Positions 41,813 to 51,361 of a stretch of 64,000 nucleotides of DNA are shown piece after piece (the stretch's first letter is position 1; every line of letters begins with the position of its first letter). Source of the stretch: Qipengyuania qiaonensis (GTDB lineage: Bacteria > Pseudomonadota > Alphaproteobacteria > Sphingomonadales > Sphingomonadaceae). Below the pieces are notes generated by a model that was given only the letters and a program-made list of their open reading frames with translations, ran no database searches and was not told the origin of the DNA. The position numbers and the translations under genes were made by a program. The stretch lies in assembly GCF_019711515.1 (NCBI RefSeq), contig NZ_JAIGNO010000002.1:186001-250000 (forward strand), in the 5' to 3' direction.

Positions 41813-43247
41813 GATTAGGACCTTTCGTTGTCGGCCGGAGTGATGCTGACGAGACCTGCATCACGCCCTGCTGGCGGAGCCCCAGCCAGTCTGCGATGCG
41901 CGGCAGCCGGCGGACAGCCACCCTCTCGAAAAAAACGATCAGCGCGAGGGTCAACCCGAACATCGGTACAAGCAGCGCCAGGCCCAGCACCGCGGCAACA
42001 AGCGCCGGTGCCCGGGGTGCCGGGCCGATGGAGGGCGGCGCGCCGAGCACGCCGACCGGCCTGCGCCGCCACCACAGAATAATGCTCGACACGGCAAGCG
42101 TCACCAGTCCCAGCAGAGTGAGCGCGCCGGCCAGCTGGTTGGCGAGGCCGAACAGCGCACCTTCGTGGAGCGCGATCCCGTAGCCGACGGTCCGGTCGAT
42201 CCAGTGGCGATCGGAAAAGTCCCGCCGTCCGATGACCCGGCCGTCCGATCCGTCGATCTCGACTTCGGCGCGTTCGGGACGGTCGGCGGTCATCGACCGG
42301 GCCTGCCACATGCGCGAACCGGCGGTCGGCGGCGCGATCTCGACGGGCTGGGGCAGGTGCAGTCCTAAAGCGGTTGCGGCGACGCGGTCGATCTCCCGGC
42401 CAATCTGTACATCCGGCATGGCATCGCCGCCAGTCATGCCCGCATGGTGCGCATGATCGTTCATTGCCGCACGCAGGCTGCGGTCGAGCGTCAGGCGTTG
42501 CTGCGCATCGCTCTCGGCACCGCGCGACCATTCCTGCGTCTCGGCGTTCTGGCCGGTGACGGCACGCACCGCATCGAGATAGTCGCCCCAGTTCTTCGCC
42601 CAGGGCAGGCCGGAAAAGATCAGCAACAGCGCCGCCAGCGACACCCACAGTCCGGTGACCGCATGGAGGTCGCGCCAGAACAGCCGCCCTCCGGCGGCGA
42701 GGCGCGGGTAGAGCACACCGGCCCGCTTCCTTCGGCCGCGCGGCCACCACAGGTAGAGCCCGGTGAGCAGCAGCATGATGGTCCAGCTCGCGGCAGTCTC
42801 GACAAGAAGCGATCCCCAGCGCCCCATCATGAGCTCGCCGTGCAGCCGGAAGACAACCCGCATCAGGCGGTCTTCCTCGCCGACGATTTTCAGCACGTCA
42901 CCGGTCTCGGGGTGCAGGTAGATGCGGGTTTCGACCGCGCCTTTGCCGACGATGATGCGCTGGGCATCGTCCGGCTCCGCGCGCAGCACGAAGCGGTGGA
43001 GCACCGCTCCGGGCACAGCCGCCTGCGCGCGTTGTGCCAGCTCGGAGGGAGCGAGCGGCGCGCCGGTAACGGCGAGATTGTCATAAGGCCGGTCGAGCCA
43101 CGCCTCGATCTGCGGCTTGAACAGGTAGATCGCGCCGGTGGCCGAGAGCCAGAGGATGAAGGGGATGGCGAACAGGCCGGCGTAGAAATGCCAGCGCCAC
43201 ACAGTGCGCAGCCACACCTCCCGCGATGCGTTGTGCCGCCGCGTCAT
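41805..43247 (-). CDS. PepSY-domain membrane protein
   Basis: 480 residues with the PepSY-associated layout: one helix near the start (WHFYAGLFAIPFILWLSATGAIYLF), a periplasmic PepSY region, and three further membrane segments. VSLAALLLIFSGLPWAKNWG and ALHEGALFGLANQLAGALTLLGL are typical. These proteins are found next to TonB receptors and are thought to reduce imported iron or copper chelates. The four-base overlap with the receptor gene supports joint function. Confidence 0.88.
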   Translation of the reverse strand: MTRRHNASREVWLRTVWRWHFYAGLFAIPFILWLSATGAIYLFKPQIEAWLDRPYDNLAVTGAPLAPSELAQRAQAAVPGAVLHRFVLRAEPDDAQRIIVGKGAVETRIYLHPETGDVLKIVGEEDRLMRVVFRLHGELMMGRWGSLLVETAASWTIMLLLTGLYLWWPRGRRKRAGVLYPRLAAGGRLFWRDLHAVTGLWVSLAALLLIFSGLPWAKNWGDYLDAVRAVTGQNAETQEWSRGAESDAQQRLTLDRSLRAAMNDHAHHAGMTGGDAMPDVQIGREIDRVAATALGLHLPQPVEIAPPTAGSRMWQARSMTADRPERAEVEIDGSDGRVIGRRDFSDRHWIDRTVGYGIALHEGALFGLANQLAGALTLLGLVTLAVSSIILWWRRRPVGVLGAPPSIGPAPRAPALVAAVLGLALLVPMFGLTLALIVFFERVAVRRLPRIADWLGLRQQGVMQVSSASLRPTTKGPNHD

Positions 43248-45520
43248 GGCCGACCTCCGGTCCAGCGCAGCCCGGCAACGAAGGTTCGACCGGGATAGGG
43301 GTGGAAGACGAAAGCCCGTTCGCCCAGAAGGTTGTCGACGCCAAGGTCGAGCGCGAACGGCCCGAAATCGACGCTCGCCTTGAGATCGACGAAAGCGAAA
43401 GAGGACACGCAGAAGAAGGTGTCGCAGCGCGAGGAGGCGCTGTTCTCGAGATTGCGCTCGGGCGTGCTCTGGTGGCGGACACTGGCCGCCAGTTCGAACG
43501 CATCACTCACAGCGTAACGCAGCGACGCATTGGCGCGCCATTCGGGGACGCGCGGGAAGCGGTTCCCCTCGAGTGCGGGATTGAGTGGATTGCCTTCGAT
43601 CCTCGCATCGATCCACGAGATATTCCCATCGAACGACAGACCTTCGATCACTACGTCCTCCGCCGCGACGATGAAGTCGACGCCCCAGGTCTCGACCGCG
43701 CCGATATTGGTTATGAGCGACTGGCTGACCGGCACTTCGCCGGGGCCGGCAACGAGGATGGTCTGGCCAAAGAGCGTATCCCGGACATTCTGGCGGTAGC
43801 CGCTCAGAGTCAGGTCGATCGTGCCGAGGCGCTGGCGCGCTGTCACCTGCATGTCGAACCCGCGCTCGGGCGCGAGATCGGGATCGAAGCCGCCCAGATC
43901 GATCTCGCCGACATTAGGACCATAGGCAATCAGCGAGGCCTGGTAGAGCTCGCCAATGGTCGGGAATCGGGTCGCCCAGGCGAGCGAGGCACTTAGCTCG
44001 CTTGTGTCGGACACGCGCCAGGCGAGCGCGACCTTGGGGGACCATGCTGCGTCGGTGCGCCCGCGATAGTCGACCCGTGCGCCGGCGTTCTGGAGAAAGC
44101 CGTCCGCCGCGCGCCAGCGCTCGTAGCGAAGCCCCAGCGTCGCCTCGAGAGCGGGTGTCAGGCTGATCGCATCTTCGACGAACAGGCCAATGAGTTCGGA
44201 CTTGCCGCCCGAGGCGTTGCGCACCGGGCCGGGCGCGGCGGTCCGCCAGTCGGAGACCGGTGCTGTGCGGCTCCTTCCGGCATAGCCCGCATAGGATGCG
44301 CCAAGCGCAAGGCGGTGCGGCCCGATGGCGCGTTCGACCGTGAGCTCGATGGTCGTCCATCGCGCATTCTCGTCGGTGACGATCCCGCCTTGCGGGATGA
44401 GCCCGGTGGCGAGATCAGCGGGGTCGGACTGGCGGCTGCGGTCGTCGAGCGTCTCGAAGCGGCTCACGGCAAGGTCGAGTGACCAGTCACCGAGATGACC
44501 CTTCAAGCCGAGCCCGGCGAGGAGTTCTGCGCTGCGGCTGCGGCCCAGCGTCACCCCGGCGATCCCGACGAAAGTGGGCTGCCCATCGCCGTCAGTGAGA
44601 AAGCTCTTGGGCTCGCTTGTCCCGTCGCGGTCGAGCAGGAGCGCGGCGAGCGCGCGCAGCTCCCAGTCGCCGCCCAGTTCCTGGTTCGCGCGCAGGCGGA
44701 ACTGGTCTTCTCTCGCATCGACGACGCTGTCCTGCGCCGCGATCCGCAAGGGGAAACCGAGCGCATCGTCGATGGTCGCCTGAGCGGCATAGGGGGTTCC
44801 AGGGGCAACGGTGCGCCATTGCTGCGGCTGGCCTTCGTTCTCGAAATGGCGCCAGGCGAACGAAATGCCGCCGCTGCCGAGCGCGAGATCGGCGCGCGCG
44901 TCGAGCGCGTAGCCGAACAGGTCTTCGTCGGTCTCGTAGTAGCGATAGCTCTGGAAAAAGCTCTGGGCGCCGAGCGAGACGGCGGTCCGGGATACCGGCT
45001 CGGTCTCGAGCCGCAGCACGCCGCCCAGCGCATGGCCCGAATAACGCGCGGAACTCGGACCGTAGACGATCTCTGCGCGGGCGATGTCGCCCGGTGCGAG
45101 CACGCCCCATTTGGGCGCGGTATCGAAGCTCGCGCCCAGAAAGTTGGCAATTACGAACCCGTCCACGCTCACCAGCGCACGCGGCGTCTGCGTTGTATGC
45201 ATGTTGCGCAGCGACAGCGTGGCGTTCGCATCGCCGATATAGCGCTTGCGCACGACGAGACCGGGCGCGTAGCGGATCACGTCCTCGGTGTTGATCGCGT
45301 TGACAGCGGCGATCTGGTCGGCGTCGACCGCGAGACCTAGCCCGGGCGTATCGAGCGACTGCAGGCTGCGGCTTTCGAGCGCGCCGGTAACGACGATCGT
45401 TGGGCCGGCCGGTTCGGGTTCGGAGTTCCCGGGGTCTGTGGACTGGGCGGCAAGGGGGGAAGCGAGACAGGGCAGGACGGCCGCCAGCAGCGGACCGCAG
45501 GGTCTGGTCGGGAGTAGCAT
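43244..45520 (-). CDS. TonB-dependent receptor
   Basis: 758 residues with signal peptide MLLPTRPCGPLLAAVLPCLASPLAAQ. The plug holds TIVVTGALESRSLQSLDTPG (TonB-box-like TIVVTG) and ALSVDG-like repeats with VYGPSSARYSGHALGGVLRLET; the barrel is typical, ending WTGGRP. There are PepSY and DUF2946 genes on either side and a hairpin between this gene and the DUF2946 gene. The substrate is not known; copper or iron chelates are plausible by context. Confidence 0.92.
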   Translation of the reverse strand: MLLPTRPCGPLLAAVLPCLASPLAAQSTDPGNSEPEPAGPTIVVTGALESRSLQSLDTPGLGLAVDADQIAAVNAINTEDVIRYAPGLVVRKRYIGDANATLSLRNMHTTQTPRALVSVDGFVIANFLGASFDTAPKWGVLAPGDIARAEIVYGPSSARYSGHALGGVLRLETEPVSRTAVSLGAQSFFQSYRYYETDEDLFGYALDARADLALGSGGISFAWRHFENEGQPQQWRTVAPGTPYAAQATIDDALGFPLRIAAQDSVVDAREDQFRLRANQELGGDWELRALAALLLDRDGTSEPKSFLTDGDGQPTFVGIAGVTLGRSRSAELLAGLGLKGHLGDWSLDLAVSRFETLDDRSRQSDPADLATGLIPQGGIVTDENARWTTIELTVERAIGPHRLALGASYAGYAGRSRTAPVSDWRTAAPGPVRNASGGKSELIGLFVEDAISLTPALEATLGLRYERWRAADGFLQNAGARVDYRGRTDAAWSPKVALAWRVSDTSELSASLAWATRFPTIGELYQASLIAYGPNVGEIDLGGFDPDLAPERGFDMQVTARQRLGTIDLTLSGYRQNVRDTLFGQTILVAGPGEVPVSQSLITNIGAVETWGVDFIVAAEDVVIEGLSFDGNISWIDARIEGNPLNPALEGNRFPRVPEWRANASLRYAVSDAFELAASVRHQSTPERNLENSASSRCDTFFCVSSFAFVDLKASVDFGPFALDLGVDNLLGERAFVFHPYPGRTFVAGLRWTGGRP

Positions 45521-45551
45521 AGAACATTCCTGAAGGAGGGAACGCGAAGAA

Positions 45552-45578
45552 CCGGCGCTGCAAGTGCTGCAGCGCCGG
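45552..45578 (-). promoter_or_regulatory. Strong hairpin between DUF2946 and TonB-receptor genes
   Basis: CCGGCGCTGCA (45552-45562) and TGCAGCGCCGG (45568-45578) make a perfect 11-base stem with a five-base loop, 31 bases upstream of the receptor ATG. Read in the operon direction, a short T-rich stretch (TTCTT) follows. It may be a partial terminator or control element that sets receptor expression apart from the upstream efflux genes. Confidence 0.5.
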
Positions 45579-45590
45579 GGCGTGATACGA

Positions 45591-46010
45591 TCAGGAAAGT
45601 CGGGGTGGTCCCGTGGAAGGCGGCGGCGGTGCGGCGAGGCCGCGACCGATCGCCATGGTCGTCGTCAGGATCGACGGAAGCGCTTTGCGTGCGACTTGAG
45701 GAACGTCGAGCTTCGGCGCGAGCGACGCCAGCGCGGGTGCTGCGAGGACTCCGAAGGGGCAGTGCGTGTTCGGCTCATCCTTGTCGCCATCGCCCCGGTG
45801 ATCTTCGCCAAGCGCAGCCTCGAAACGCGCCTGGGCCTCGGCCTGAACGCGCGCATGCTCGGCAGGCGACAGGCCCGGGGCGCAGATGGCGATGGTGATG
45901 GCGCCATCCGCACCGCGCGCGGGCATGTAGCCTTGCGGTATGAGCGCGCTCAGCAGCAGCGCCAGCGCTGCGACAAAAGCGGCGGTCATGGGTTGCCGGC
46001 GTCGACTCAC
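45591..46010 (-). CDS. DUF2946 family protein
   Basis: 139 residues from GTG at 46010, whose GTGA overlaps the stop of the upstream outer-membrane-factor gene; a later ATG at 45989 is also possible. One N-terminal hydrophobic helix (AAFVAALALLLSALIP), a Cys in IAICAPG and the HCPFGVLAAPAL segment are features of DUF2946, a family often placed near copper and TonB genes. The Cys-containing motifs could bind metal; this is an inference. Confidence 0.75.
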   Translation of the reverse strand: MSRRRQPMTAAFVAALALLLSALIPQGYMPARGADGAITIAICAPGLSPAEHARVQAEAQARFEAALGEDHRGDGDKDEPNTHCPFGVLAAPALASLAPKLDVPQVARKALPSILTTTMAIGRGLAAPPPPSTGPPRLS

Positions 46011-47448
46011 GGCGAGCCCGATAGAGTGGCTTCGGCCGGGCGCCAGCCGAGACCAAGCGCTGTGCTGAGGACGGCGTGGCTCTGCGCCAGTCGCGCCTCC
46101 GAACCGACCAGATCGCGGCGCGCCGCAATTGCCACCCGCTCTGCATCGAGCACGTCGATCAGGGTCGCTGCGCCAAGCTCATATCGGGTGCGTGCGAGCC
46201 GCGCCGCTTCGGCCGTGAGAGCGACAATCTCGCTTCGCGCGGCCACTTCGCGGCGGGCCTGGCGATGGCGCGCGAGCGCCGTCTCGACATCGGCGAGCGC
46301 GGCGAGCACCGTCTGCTCGTACTCGGCCAGGCGCTCGTCTCGCAGCCCTTCGCGCTCGGCGATCCGCGCGCGCACGCGGCCAAGATCGGGCAGGCTCCAG
46401 CTCAGCAGTGGACCGATCGAATAGGTGAAGCTGTCCGAACCAAACGCGTCGGGTGCGTTCGCCTGGAAGCCGAGATTGCCGAGCAGGCTGATCCTGGGGA
46501 ACAGATCGGCGGTCGCGACACCGATTTCGGCGGTCGCTGAAGCAAGGCGGCGTTCGGCTGCGCGGATATGGGACGCTGGCGGATCACTGCGGCCGGTTCC
46601 GCAGGGAACGTCGTGCGAGCGGCGGTGGGGATGACGCCATGGCCGAGGAGATCGGTATCGAGGGCACCGCGCTCCTTGCCGGTCAGCACCGCGAGCCGGG
46701 CGAGCGCTGCCTCGGCGTCGGCTTCGAGCGCGGGGAGCGTGGCGGCGACGCGCGCGCGTTCGGCTGCACTGCGCCGCGTGTCGAGGTCGCTGGCAACGCC
46801 GAGGCGACGCTGTTCGGCGACCAGCTCGACAAGGCGGTCGGCGGCGGCGAGATCGCCTTCGGCCAGCACCTGCTCCTGTTGCGCTTCCCTTAGCGCAACA
46901 TAGGCCTGCGCGGTCTCGTTGAGCACGCTGAGGCGAACATCGTCGAGCGCGGCGCCCGCTGCCTCGGTACCCGCAATCGCGGATTGCAGCGAGCGGCGCC
47001 GGCCACCGGCAAGATCGAGCTCCCAGCTCGCCCTCAGGCCGACATCGAACAGGTCGATATCCTGCGGCTCGAAGCCGGGCACCTCGACACCGAAGGCGGC
47101 GATCGCAGGGCGGGTGCGGGCATAGCGGGCTTCCGCGCTCGCGGAAGGGCCCCGCTCGGCGCGCCGCGCGCTGACCAGCGCTTCCGACTGCGCGAGCCGC
47201 GCCTCGGCGGCCTCGATCGTGCGGTTGGCCGCCAGCGCCTGCGCCATCACCCGGTCGAGCACCGGGTCGTCGAACTCGCGCCACCATTCGGAGATAACGG
47301 GCGCCGACGCCTCCGGATCGGCATTCACGAACGGCGCGCCGGAGCGCGCGAGCGGCGCAGGATCGGGCGGCCCGGCATAGTCCGGTCCGACGGTCGCGCA
47401 GCCCGCAAGCAGGAGCGCGGACAAGGGCAGAAGGCGCTGCGTCAGCAT
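46007..47448 (-). pseudogene. Outer-membrane efflux factor with one-base frameshift
   Basis: Reads from ATG at 47448: lipoprotein signal LLPLSALLLAGC (lipobox LAGC), then APVISEWWREFDDPVLDRVMAQALAANRTI, typical of NodT-type factors. At about 46568 the frame changes: AVIRQRP continues wrongly, while in the second frame the normal RAAERRLASATAEIGVATADLFPRI continues to the stop at 46007. Restoring one base (a C on the plus strand, at about 46568) joins the halves as RPDIRAAERR, the family consensus. So it is either an inactivated gene or a sequencing error. It would be the outer-membrane partner of the HlyD-MFS pump. Confidence 0.82.
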
Positions 47449-49040
47449 CAGTGGACCGCCATTCCCGCCCCCTCGGGCGGCTTTCTCAGGAGCAGGACGG
47501 CGGGGACCGCGCAGATCATGGCGATGCCGAAGAGCCAGAACGCGTCGGCATAGGTCATCACCAGCGCTTCGCGCTCGATGAAAAGTGCGAGCTGCCGGAA
47601 GCTGGCGATGGTGGCGCGTGTGCTGTCGGTGGATTCGACAAGAAACGGTGCCGCGCCCTGCGACAGGCGCTCGGCCGCCAGCGGGCTGTTGGCGGTCACC
47701 GCCTGACCGATCTCGGCGCTGTGGAACGACTGGCGCAGATCGATCAGGATGGCGGTTCCCGCAAGTCCGATCGAGCCGCCGAGATTGCGGGCGATGTTGA
47801 ACAGGCCCGAAGCATCGGCGGTATCCTCCGCAGCAATCCCGGCGAGCGCGGCCTGGCTCAGCGGCAGGAAGATGAGCATCTGCCCGAACCCGCGCAGCAC
47901 CTGCGACCAGAAGAACTGGTCGCCGCCCGAGGCCGCGGTCATGTCGACATCCATGAAGCAGCTGATCGCGAAGAGGATGAGACCGGCGGCGACCAGCAGG
48001 CGGACGTCGACATACTTCATGAGGAGGGGAAAAAGCGGCATCGCCACCATCGCGGCCGCCCCGGAATACATCGTCACCCACCCGGTCTGGGCAGCGTTGT
48101 AGCCTGCGATCGTCCCGAGGAAGATCGGGATGATGTAGAGCACGGTATAGAAGGCGCCGCCCATGATCAGGCTGACGACGAAAGCGCCGGCGAAGCTCCG
48201 CTCGGCAAGCAGCCGGAGACGAAGGACCGGATCGGCATGACGCAGCTGCGACCATGCCGTGAGCACCGCGCCGACCGCGACGACAAGCGAGAGCATCACG
48301 ATATGGTCACTCTCGAACCAGCCTTCGCGCTGTCCTTCTTCGAGCACCACCGTGCCGGCGCCGAGAAACAGCGACAGCCCGATAATCCCGATCCAGTCGG
48401 CGCGCGGGAGCTCGGCGAGCCGCGGGTGTTCGGCGGGGAAAGCCGACAGCAGCATGATGACGAGCATGATCCCCACGGGCACATTGAGGAAGAAGAGCCA
48501 GTGCCAGCTGATATTGTCGGTCAGCCAGCCGCCCAGCAGTGGACCGAACACGGGCGCCAGCAGCGTCGTCATCGCGAACATCGCAAAGCCCTGCACCTGC
48601 TGGTGCGGCGGCAGCCGTAGCGCGATGATCGTCATCGCCGAAGGGATGAGGGCGCCGCCGAAGAAGCCCTGCCCGACACGCCCGAAGATCATCGTCGTCA
48701 GGCTGTCGGCGATCCCGCAGATCACGGAGAAAACGACGAACAACGCCGTGCAGCCCACCAGAAGCAAACGCAGACCGAACACGCGGACCAGCCAGGCGGT
48801 GAGCGGGATCATCACGATCTCGGCGACGAGGTAGCTGTTGGCGATCCATGTCCCTTCGGTACCCGAGGCGCCGATCTCGCCCTGGATCTGCGGCAGCGAG
48901 GCGTTGACGATCGAGATGTCGAGCGCCGCCATGAAGGCGCCGATCACGCCGGCGAAAACGGCGATCCAGTCGCCGAGCCGCGCGTTCGCGCTCGGCTTGG
49001 CGACCTGCATGTCCCCGGTTGTGGCTGCGGCTGTGCTCAC
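47448..49040 (-). CDS. DHA2-type MFS multidrug exporter (EmrB-like)
   Basis: 530 residues from GTG at 49040 (overlapping the HlyD gene stop), with an ATG 10 codons later as alternative. About 14 hydrophobic helices. The first helix and following loop, with AALDISIVNASLPQIQGEIGASG and WIANSYLV, and GRVGQGFFGGALIPSAMT are the DHA2/EmrB hallmarks. It exports hydrophobic compounds through the HlyD adaptor. Neighbours on both sides overlap by four bases or less. Confidence 0.93.
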   Translation of the reverse strand: MSTAAATTGDMQVAKPSANARLGDWIAVFAGVIGAFMAALDISIVNASLPQIQGEIGASGTEGTWIANSYLVAEIVMIPLTAWLVRVFGLRLLLVGCTALFVVFSVICGIADSLTTMIFGRVGQGFFGGALIPSAMTIIALRLPPHQQVQGFAMFAMTTLLAPVFGPLLGGWLTDNISWHWLFFLNVPVGIMLVIMLLSAFPAEHPRLAELPRADWIGIIGLSLFLGAGTVVLEEGQREGWFESDHIVMLSLVVAVGAVLTAWSQLRHADPVLRLRLLAERSFAGAFVVSLIMGGAFYTVLYIIPIFLGTIAGYNAAQTGWVTMYSGAAAMVAMPLFPLLMKYVDVRLLVAAGLILFAISCFMDVDMTAASGGDQFFWSQVLRGFGQMLIFLPLSQAALAGIAAEDTADASGLFNIARNLGGSIGLAGTAILIDLRQSFHSAEIGQAVTANSPLAAERLSQGAAPFLVESTDSTRATIASFRQLALFIEREALVMTYADAFWLFGIAMICAVPAVLLLRKPPEGAGMAVH

Positions 49041-50146
49041 CGGCGCGCCTCGCGTGTGTCGACCGTTACTTCGGCGGACAGTCCGGGAGCGAGCCGGGCG
49101 CGCTGCTCTGCCGAAAGCCGCAGCATGATGCGCACAGGCACGCGCTGGACGATCTTGGTGAAGTTCCCGGTGGCGTTTTCAGGAGGGAGCAAGGCAAAGG
49201 TTGCGCCGGTTCCCGGAGCAAGGCTGTCGACCACCCCGGTCAGCTCTCCGCCGGCAAAGGCGTCGATCTCTATGCGCACCGGCTGGCCGGGGCGGATCCG
49301 GCCAAGCTGAGTCTCCTTGAAGTTGGCGGTAATGTAGAGTTCGCCGGTCGGAACGACGGTCATCAGCCGGGTTCCGGGTTGGACGTATTGCCCGGCCTCG
49401 GCGATGTTGTCGCCGATGCGTCCCGCACGCGGTGCGCGCAGTTCGGTGGCTTCAAGGTCGAGCCGTGCCGATGCGACCCGCGCTTCGGCGGCGGCAATGG
49501 CTGCTTCGGCCTGCGCGAGCTGCGCCGTCAGCGTCGAACGGGTCTCGGCGGACGTGCGCACGGCCGCCTCCTCCGCGCGGACGCGCGCGCGGGCCTGATC
49601 GCGCTCGGCATTCGCCGCATCACTGCGCTCGCGGGTCCCGGCACCATTCTGCGCCAATGCGCTGGCGCGCTGCGCTTCCCGATCGGCGAGGCTGGCAGCG
49701 CTGCGCTGGACGGCGAGACGCGCGCGCGCTTCATCGGTCGCGGCGCCGCGGGCCCGCAGCTCGGCCTCGATGCGCAGGAGGTCGGCCCGGCGTGCGGCGA
49801 GATCGGCTTCGGCTTCGGCGAGCGCAGCCTCGAACGGTCCCGCCTCGATCCGGGCCACGATCTGGCCTGCGCGCACGCTCTCGTTATCGTCGACGAGCAC
49901 CTGGTCGAGATAGCCCGAGACGCGCGGAGCCAGCGTTACCGAGTCTGCGGCCAGATATGCATTGTTGGTCGATTCCATGAAGCGGCCGGACGTCCAGTAT
50001 GACCAGCCCCAGGCGAGCGCACCGGCGAGGAGCCCGAGCAGCACGACGCCAAGGACGACACGCGTTCTGGGAGAAGAGAGCGGAGATGCCTTCGGCTCCG
50101 GAGGAGCATCGGCATCGGGCGAGGTAGGGTCCGGATTTTCGGTCAT
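49037..50146 (-). CDS. HlyD-family adaptor (EmrA-like)
   Basis: 369 residues. One N-terminal helix (VVLGVVLLGLLAGALAWGW) anchors it in the inner membrane. It has a lipoyl half YLDQVLVDDNESVRAGQIVARIE, a long Ala/Arg-rich coiled-coil hairpin (residues about 105-210), and the return half RAPRAGRIGDNIAEAGQYVQPG. It joins the MFS exporter to an outer-membrane channel. The ATG overlaps the DUF3817 stop by four bases. Confidence 0.93.
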   Translation of the reverse strand: MTENPDPTSPDADAPPEPKASPLSSPRTRVVLGVVLLGLLAGALAWGWSYWTSGRFMESTNNAYLAADSVTLAPRVSGYLDQVLVDDNESVRAGQIVARIEAGPFEAALAEAEADLAARRADLLRIEAELRARGAATDEARARLAVQRSAASLADREAQRASALAQNGAGTRERSDAANAERDQARARVRAEEAAVRTSAETRSTLTAQLAQAEAAIAAAEARVASARLDLEATELRAPRAGRIGDNIAEAGQYVQPGTRLMTVVPTGELYITANFKETQLGRIRPGQPVRIEIDAFAGGELTGVVDSLAPGTGATFALLPPENATGNFTKIVQRVPVRIMLRLSAEQRARLAPGLSAEVTVDTREARR

Positions 50147-50484
50147 GCTCTTTTCTGACTTTCGAGCGCCAGCGCCTTGGCGGCGAGAAAGCGGTCGTTG
50201 AAGAAGGGGCCAAAGGGGATGATGGTGAGCAAGGCGGTGCGCAGCACTTCACGCGGTCGCCACCCTCCCGCAGCGGTCGCCTCGGCGAGCGCGAGCAGAT
50301 AGGTGATGAACGCGGCGCCGTGGACCGGCCCCGTCAGTTTTACGCCGTCGGGATATCCGGCGAAGTATTTGAGCGGGACAGCGATACCCACGAGGAGTAT
50401 GAGAGTGGTGCCTTCGATGCGTGACACGAGCCGGAGGCGGCCAAGCGGCGTCCGCAGCCTGAAGGGAGGATGTTCATCCGGCAT
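50143..50484 (-). CDS. DUF3817 membrane protein
   Basis: 113 residues with three hydrophobic segments (TTLILLVGIAVPLKYFAG, VHGAAFITYLLALAEA, LLTIIPFGPFFNDRFL). The pattern LVSRIEGTT, LKYFAG, GPVHGAAFI matches DUF3817, a small integral-membrane family of unknown function. Overlaps the HlyD gene by four bases and lies one base downstream of the next gene. It is part of the efflux operon. Confidence 0.8.
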   Translation of the reverse strand: MPDEHPPFRLRTPLGRLRLVSRIEGTTLILLVGIAVPLKYFAGYPDGVKLTGPVHGAAFITYLLALAEATAAGGWRPREVLRTALLTIIPFGPFFNDRFLAAKALALESQKRA

Positions 50485-50485
50485 G

Positions 50486-50908
50486 TCAGGCCGCCATGCT
50501 GCGGGCGCGCCGCCTGCGAACCGTTCCGATCAGGTCGGGCGCGCCTGCGAAGAACCAGATTGCGATGACGGGGTCGAAGACAGCGCAGCCGAAGGAGGAG
50601 AGGGGGATCGACGCAAGGAGCGGGTCGCCATAGGCATGATGCGCGATATCGTTTGCAGTATGGACCAGCCAGGCGAGACCGATTGCCGGATACCAGCGCA
50701 GGCCCAGTAGCGCGAGCGCTAGGCCGGCGAGCATCGGAAGATACTCCCAGCCGCCGAGCGCGCCTTCCCAGTAGAGACCCGACCCGAAGCCAACGAGCAT
50801 CGCCATCGAGCGCTGCCGCCATGGTTCGGGCAGCAGCCCGGCGAGCAGGATGAAAGCGACTCCGACGACGACGTTGGTAAGTGCGAACAGGATGAGGGTG
50901 GAATCCAT
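50486..50908 (-). CDS. DUF6010-like membrane protein
   Basis: 140 residues from ATG at 50908, which has GGAGCC upstream; a longer frame to 50947 is not supported. Four hydrophobic segments. The signature AWLVHTANDIAHHAYGDPLL and SSFGCAVFDPVIAIWFFAGAPDL resembles the DUF6010 group as I remember it. The His-rich HTANDIAHH segment might bind a metal or haem. Function unknown; it is co-transcribed with the pump. Confidence 0.6.
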   Translation of the reverse strand: MDSTLILFALTNVVVGVAFILLAGLLPEPWRQRSMAMLVGFGSGLYWEGALGGWEYLPMLAGLALALLGLRWYPAIGLAWLVHTANDIAHHAYGDPLLASIPLSSFGCAVFDPVIAIWFFAGAPDLIGTVRRRRARSMAA

Positions 50909-50922
50909 AAGGCGAGGCTCCT

Positions 50923-51342
50923 TCAGAAGCGCAGCAAAGGTCGCCACCAGGGAATGGCGACGAGCGTGAGGAGGAGCGCAGCGGCGAACAGCACACCGCC
51001 GCGCCGCTCAAGACTGCGGCGCACGGAAATTCCGGCGACATGGATCACAACGAGCGCGATCACCATTGCGGCAAAGTGGAAGATGGCGAAGAAGCCGGCC
51101 TCGCCGGTGAGATCGCCCGCCGTCATCGCACCGCTGCCGAGCGGGCTGAGCCAGAGATAGAGCAGCAGGCCGAGCGTCAGCTGCATATCGGCGGCGGGCA
51201 CGGCAAAGCGCGCGGCAAGGCGGGCACGGCGGCCGGTGAAGGCGGCCAGCATAGCCCACACCAGCAGCGCGAGCACGACCCAGCGCCAAGCCGAGTGGGC
51301 AATCAGCGCGGGTAAGTATAATGTCGCGGCGAGTTCGGTCAC
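50923..51342 (-). CDS. Uncharacterised four-helix membrane protein
   Basis: 139 residues with four likely helices (IAHSAWRWVVLALLVWAMLAAF, MQLTLGLLLYLWLSPLG, IFHFAAMVIALVVIHVAGI, VLFAAALLLTLVAIP). Histidines in the first and third segments (HSAWRW, FHFAA, VIHVAG) recall cytochrome b561-like membrane proteins, but I cannot assign it. First gene of the minus-strand efflux operon. The upstream interval carries the candidate TetR operators. Confidence 0.65.
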   Translation of the reverse strand: MTELAATLYLPALIAHSAWRWVVLALLVWAMLAAFTGRRARLAARFAVPAADMQLTLGLLLYLWLSPLGSGAMTAGDLTGEAGFFAIFHFAAMVIALVVIHVAGISVRRSLERRGGVLFAAALLLTLVAIPWWRPLLRF

Positions 51343-51361
51343 ACAGTGTCCCGCTTCAAAT

